A DNA stretch of 64,000 nucleotides from Sipunculus nudus. Taxonomy: Eukaryota; Annelida; Sipuncula; Golfingiida; Sipunculidae. Of the stretch, positions 59,659 through 64,000 are shown in pieces (the first letter of the stretch is position 1; the number at the start of each line of letters is the position of its first letter). A program made the translations under genes and the position numbers. Below the pieces are notes generated by a model. The model made no database searches. It saw nothing but the letters and a program-made list of their open reading frames with translations, and was not told the origin of the DNA. The DNA is taken from contig CM049312.1 in the NCBI GenBank assembly GCA_026874595.1, forward strand, positions 49,667,429 through 49,731,428. Direction: 5' to 3'.

Positions 59659-62600
59659 CGGTGAGTGGGTTTAACTTTGAGCCTTGGGTATGCAGTAGTG
59701 TTTGGTGTGTGGGTGTAAATTTGAGCCTTGGGATGTAGTAGTGTTTGGTGAGTGGGTGGTACTCTGAGCCTTGGGTATGTAGTAGTGTTTGGTGAGTGGG
59801 TGTACCTCTGAGCCTTGGGATGTAGTAGTGTTTGGTGAGTGGGTGTAACTCTAAACTTAGGGATGTAGTAGGGTTTGGTGAGTGGGTTTAACTCTGAGCC
59901 TTGGGAACTAGTAGTGTTTGGTGAGTGGGTGTTGCTCTAGACCTTGGGATGTAGTAGGTTTTGGTGAGTGGGTGTTACTCTGAGCCTTGGGAACTAGTAG
60001 TGTTTGGTGAGTGGGTGTACCTCTGAGCCTTGGAATGTAGTAGTGTTTGGTGAGTGGGTGTAACTCTAAACCTTGGGATGTAGTAGGGTTTGGTGAGTGG
60101 GTTTAACTCTGAGCCTTGGGAACTAGTAGTGTTTGGTGAGTGGGTGTTACTCTAGACCTTGGGATGTAGTAGGTTTTGGTGAGTGGGTGTTACTCTGAGC
60201 CTTGGGAACTAGTAGTGTTTGGTGAGTGGGTGTTACTCTAGACCTTAGGATGTAGTAGGTTTTGGTGAGTGGGTGTTACTCTGACCCTTGGGATGCAGTA
60301 GAGTTTGGTGAGTGGGTGTAACTCTAAACCTTGGAATGTAGTAGGGTTTGGTGAGTGGGTTTAAACTTTGGTATGTAGTAGTGTTTGGTGCTTCGGTGTA
60401 ACTCTGAGCCTTTGGTATGTAGTAATGTTTGGTGAGTGGATGTAACTCTAAACCTTGGGATGCAGTAGTGTTTGGTGAGTGGGTGTAAATTTGAGCTTTG
60501 GGATGTAGTAGTGTTTGTGAGTGGGTGTTTCTCTGAGCCTTTGGTATGTAGTAGTGTTTCGTGAGTGGGTGAAACTCTAAGCCTTGGGATGTAGTAGACT
60601 TTGGTGAGTAGGTGTAACTCTACACCTTTGGCTGTAGTAGGGTTTGGTGAGTGGGTTTAACTCTGAGCCTTGGGAACTAGTAGTTTTTGGTGAGTTGGTG
60701 TTACTCTGAACCTTAGGATGTAGTAGTGTTTGGTTAGTGGGTGTAACTCTAGACCTTGGGATGCAGTAATGTTTGGTGAGTGGGTGTAAATTTGAGCTTT
60801 GGGATGTAGTAGTGTTTGTGAGTGGGTGTTACTCTGAGCCTTGGGTATGTAGTAGTGTTTCGTGAGTGGGTGTAACTCTAAGCCTTGTGATGTAGAAGTG
60901 TTTGGTGAGTAGGTGTAGCTCTAAACCTTGGGATGTAGTAGGGTTTGGTGAGTGGGTTTAATCTGAGCCTTGGGAACTAGTAGTGTTTGGTGAGTTGGTG
61001 TTACTCTGAACCTTAGGATGTAGTAGTGTTTGGTTAGTGAGTGTAACTCTAGACCTTGGGATGTAGTAGGGTTTGGTGAGTGGGTTTTACTCTAAGCCTT
61101 TGGTATGTAGTAGTGTTTGGTGAGTGGGTGTTACTCTGAGCCTTGTGTATGTAGTAGTGTTTGGTGAGTGGGTGTAACTCTAAGCCTTGTGATGTAGAAG
61201 TGTTTGGTGAGTGGGTGTAAATTTGAGCCTTGGGATGTAGTAGTGTTTGTGAGTGGGTGTTACTCTGAGCCTTGGGTATGTAGTAATGTTTGGTGAGTGG
61301 GTGTAACTCTAAGCCTTGTGATGTAGAAGTGTTTGGTAAGTGGGTGTAACTCTAAACCTTGGGATGTAGTAGGGTTTTAGTGAGTGGGTTTAATCTGAGC
61401 CTTGGGAACTAGTAGTGTTTGGTGAGTTGGTGTTACTCTGAACCTTAGGATGTAGTAGTGTTTGGTTAGTGGGTGTAACTCTAGACCTTGGGATGTAGTA
61501 GGGTTTTTGATGAGTGGGTTTTACTCTGAGCCTTGGGTATGTAGTAGTGTTTGGTGAGTGGGTGTTACTCTGAGCCTTGGGATGTAGCAGTGTTTGGTGA
61601 GTGAGTGTAACTCTAAACCTTTGGTATATAGTAGTGTTTGGTTAGTGGGTGTTACTCTGAGCCTTTGGATGCAGTAGTGTTTGGTGAGTGGGTTTAACTC
61701 TAAACCTTGGGATGTAGTAGGGTTTGGAGAGTTGGTGTAACTCTGAGCCTTTGGTATGTAGTAGTGTTTGGTGAGGCGGTTTAACTCTGAGCCTTGGGGT
61801 GTAGTAGGGTTTGGTGAGTGAGTTTAACTCTGAGCCTTGGGTATGTTGTAGTGTTTGGTAAGTGGATGTTACTCTGAGCCTTGTGATGTAGTAGGGTTTG
61901 GTGAGTGGGTTTAACTTTGAGCCTTCCGATGTAGCAGTGTTTGGTGAGTGGGTGTAACTCTAGACCTTGGGATATAGAAGGGTTTGGTGAGTGGGTTTAA
62001 CTCTGAGCCTTTGGTATGTAGTAGTGTTTGGTGAGTGGGTGTTACTCTGAGCCTTGGGTATGTAGTAGTGTTTGGTGAGTGGGTGTAACTCTAAGCCTTG
62101 TGATGTAGAAGTGTTTGGTGAGTGGGTGTAAATTTGAGCCTTGGGATGTAGTAGTGTTTGTGAGTGGGTGTTACTCTGAGCCTTGGGTATGTAGTAATGT
62201 TTGGTGAGTGGGTGTAACTCTAAGCCTTGTGATGTAGAAGTGTTTGGTAAGTGGGTATAACTCTAAACCTTGGGATGTAGTAGGGTTTTAGTGAGTGGGT
62301 TTAATCTGAGCCTTGGGAACTAGTAGTGTTTGGTGAGTTGGTGTTACTCTGAACCTTAGGATGTAGTAGTGTTTGGTTAGTGGGTGTAACTCTAGACCTT
62401 GGGATGTAGTAGGGTTTTTGATGAGTGGGTTTTACTCTGAGCCTTGGGTTTTTGTAGTGTTTGGTGAGTGGATGTTACTCTGAGCCTTGGGATGTAGCAG
62501 TGTTTGGTGAGTGAGTGTAACTCTAAACCTTTGGTATATAGTAGTGTTTGGTTAGTGGGTGTTACTCTGAGCCTTTGGATGCAGTAGTGTTTGGTGAGTG

Positions 62601-62955
62601 GGTTTAACTCTAAACCTTGGGATGTAGTAGGGTTTGGAGAGTTGGTGTAACTCTGAGCCTTTGGTATGTAGTAGTGTTTGGTGAGGCGGTTTAACTCTGA
62701 GCCTTGGGGTGTAGTAGGGTTTGGTGAGTGAATTTAACTCTGAGCCTTGGGTATGTTGTAGTGTTTGGTAAGTGGATTTTACTCTGAGCCTTGTGATGTA
62801 GTAGGGTTTGGTGAGTGGGTTTAACTTTGAGCCTTCCGATGTAGCAGTGTTTGGTGAGTGGGTGTAACTCTAGACCTTGGGATATAGAAGGGTTTGGTGA
62901 GTGGGTTTAACTCTGACCCTTGGGTATGTAGTAGTGTTTGGTTAGTTGGTGTAAC
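59659..62955 (+). repeat. 43-44 bp minisatellite carrying a splice-donor consensus
   Basis: About 75 units of GTGTTTGGTGAGTGGG followed by TGTAACTCTGAGCC and TTGGGATGTAGTA, with many one- to three-base variants. Nearly every unit has GGTGAGTGGG. A ~910-bp higher-order repeat is present: CTAAGCCTTGTGATGTAGAA at 61180 and 62091, and GCCTTCCGATGTAGCAG at 61921 and 62831. Monomers are much more diverged than those of the 41-bp array. Confidence 0.93.
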
Positions 62956-63110
62956 TTCGTGACGAGATTACCTATGAAAGCAGAGCATGGCTACTTATAA
63001 TCATGGGACACCACTGCTGTCCATGGGGTTTGAACCCATTCCTTATATGTGATGTTATCACCACTATCTGCACTTTGCTTTAGATACTGTTAACCAGCTT
63101 CCCCAGGACA
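62956..63110 (-). repeat. Possible tRNA-derived SINE head
   Basis: On the minus strand, GGTTCAAACCCC (63025-63036) fits a pol III B box. About 20 bases upstream, ATAGTGGTGATAACATC (about 63051-63067) loosely resembles an A box. A cloverleaf is not clear and no CCA or anticodon stem was confirmed, so this is not called a tRNA gene. Confidence 0.3.
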
Positions 63111-64000
63111 GTTCTCACACCTGTGGGGCATATACAGCTTGATATCTTTAGCATAGACAAACTTTGTAATCAGTGTTTGGAACGTGACATCAGGACCTGT
63201 GCAAGGAGCCATCCGCTTTACATTTTGATGTATGGTGCACACACAGACTGAATGAGTACTCTGGATTTCTTTGTGCTGACTGATGATTTTACACCATCTA
63301 TACACATTTCCAATCATAATTATAAACATACTGGAAGACAACCAGCCCCCCCCCCAAAAAAAAAAAAAAACCCGATGAATAAAAAGATGCAATCACTCTA
63401 TTCAGTCATTTAAAACCATTAAAATGCAGGCGTTGAGTTATTTTAACAAATATTTTAACAATTTCTGGAACAAACCTTAAAGCCTCTCCGTAAATATTCC
63501 ATATGTAGTAGCTACAGTATGATTAATATTGAGCCTCTTCTATATGCCCAACATTCACTTGAATGTTCCGCGGCACTTGAATGTATGCTTTTTTTAATTT
63601 TTTATCAACTTTACTGAACAATTTCTCAAATATGAAGCATTACAATCTTTGTTGCAAGCCATGAGAATATAAAACTTTAATAAGTATTAATTTTTTCTGT
63701 TTATTAATCAGAGAAAAATTTGCAGGGATATCCTTGTTAATGGTCCTTAAAAAAAAATAAATATATTCGCAAATGAAAAAAATGCTTTTACTGGATTTTA
63801 ATGGCAAAACCTATTATGGTTTTACCACATTTTGATACATTTTCAATTAATTTTATATACATATTTTGAAAGAAAAAACAAACCAATAGAAAGAATTTAA
63901 ATACTGTTTAAGCCATGTAGCTGTCGGATAATTCTCGGGCTGGTTCCTGTAATTATTGTAGTGTATGATCCCGTGAGAAGCAAGACACCCGAGGACTTGT
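63111..64000. other. Unassigned AT-rich DNA
   Basis: Contains a C9A15 tract at about 63347-63370. The 100-codon minus frame over it (63090-63392) is partly read from this homopolymer and has no recognised domain. Confidence 0.5.

Noticed and set aside
63000-63070. A tRNA gene on the minus strand
   Set aside because: Only a B-box-like GGTTCAAACCCC is convincing; no cloverleaf could be drawn.

Overview
The window looks like non-coding, repeat-dominated nuclear DNA from an animal, most likely a marine invertebrate. It contains degenerate non-LTR retrotransposons, TIR transposons with 3-bp TTA target duplications, tRNA-like SINE hints, spliceosomal-type signals and very large tandem arrays. It has no bacterial operons, rRNA genes or CRISPR. 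I cannot fix the lineage from sequence alone. No intact host protein-coding gene can be supported. The best host-like coding sequence is one exon of about 120 codons on the minus strand (25110-25473), interrupted by one stop.

Layout: 1-6278 is a 17-18 bp satellite with a 2911-bp higher-order repeat. It abuts a minus-strand LINE remnant (6279-7590). 7.6-11 kb is unassigned DNA with short dispersed repeats. 11.0-12.98 kb is copy A of a dispersed family built from ~330-bp modules. 13-18.4 kb is mostly AT-rich DNA with old duplications. 18.39-21.5 kb is a cluster of three TIR elements, all bounded by TTA, one of which contains a LINE 3' fragment. 21.47-25.0 kb is an extremely regular 41-bp satellite that looks like an amplified transposon end. 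Then come the putative exon, TA/GA microsatellites and a 62-bp satellite (26.8-28.65 kb). 28.65-33 kb holds ~335-354 bp tandem modules and nuclear-receptor-like TGACCT arrays. A Helitron-like 3' end (33.9 kb) and a 30-bp minisatellite (34.13-34.78 kb) follow. 35.2-42.2 kb is a run of dispersed-family units (copy B plus two ~2.46 kb units) ending in a hairpin array. 42.4-44.4 kb has short tandem repeats. 44.6-45.6 kb is a second LINE remnant (plus strand). 45.7-52 kb and 55.5-57.6 kb hold the dispersed family in the opposite orientation. 53.05-54.64 kb is a 28-bp minisatellite. 59.66-62.95 kb is a 43-44 bp minisatellite whose monomer carries a consensus splice donor. The window ends in AT-rich unassigned DNA.

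Patterns worth most attention: the 41-bp satellite apparently born from a transposon terminus; CTCF-like GCGCCCCCTAGCGG cores repeated about every 330 bp, on the minus strand left of 42 kb and on the plus strand right of 49 kb; AGGTCA direct repeats in the same families; and the splice-donor satellite. Roughly 17 kb, over a quarter of the window, is in six large tandem arrays. All calls come from reading by eye; no database or alignment program was used.
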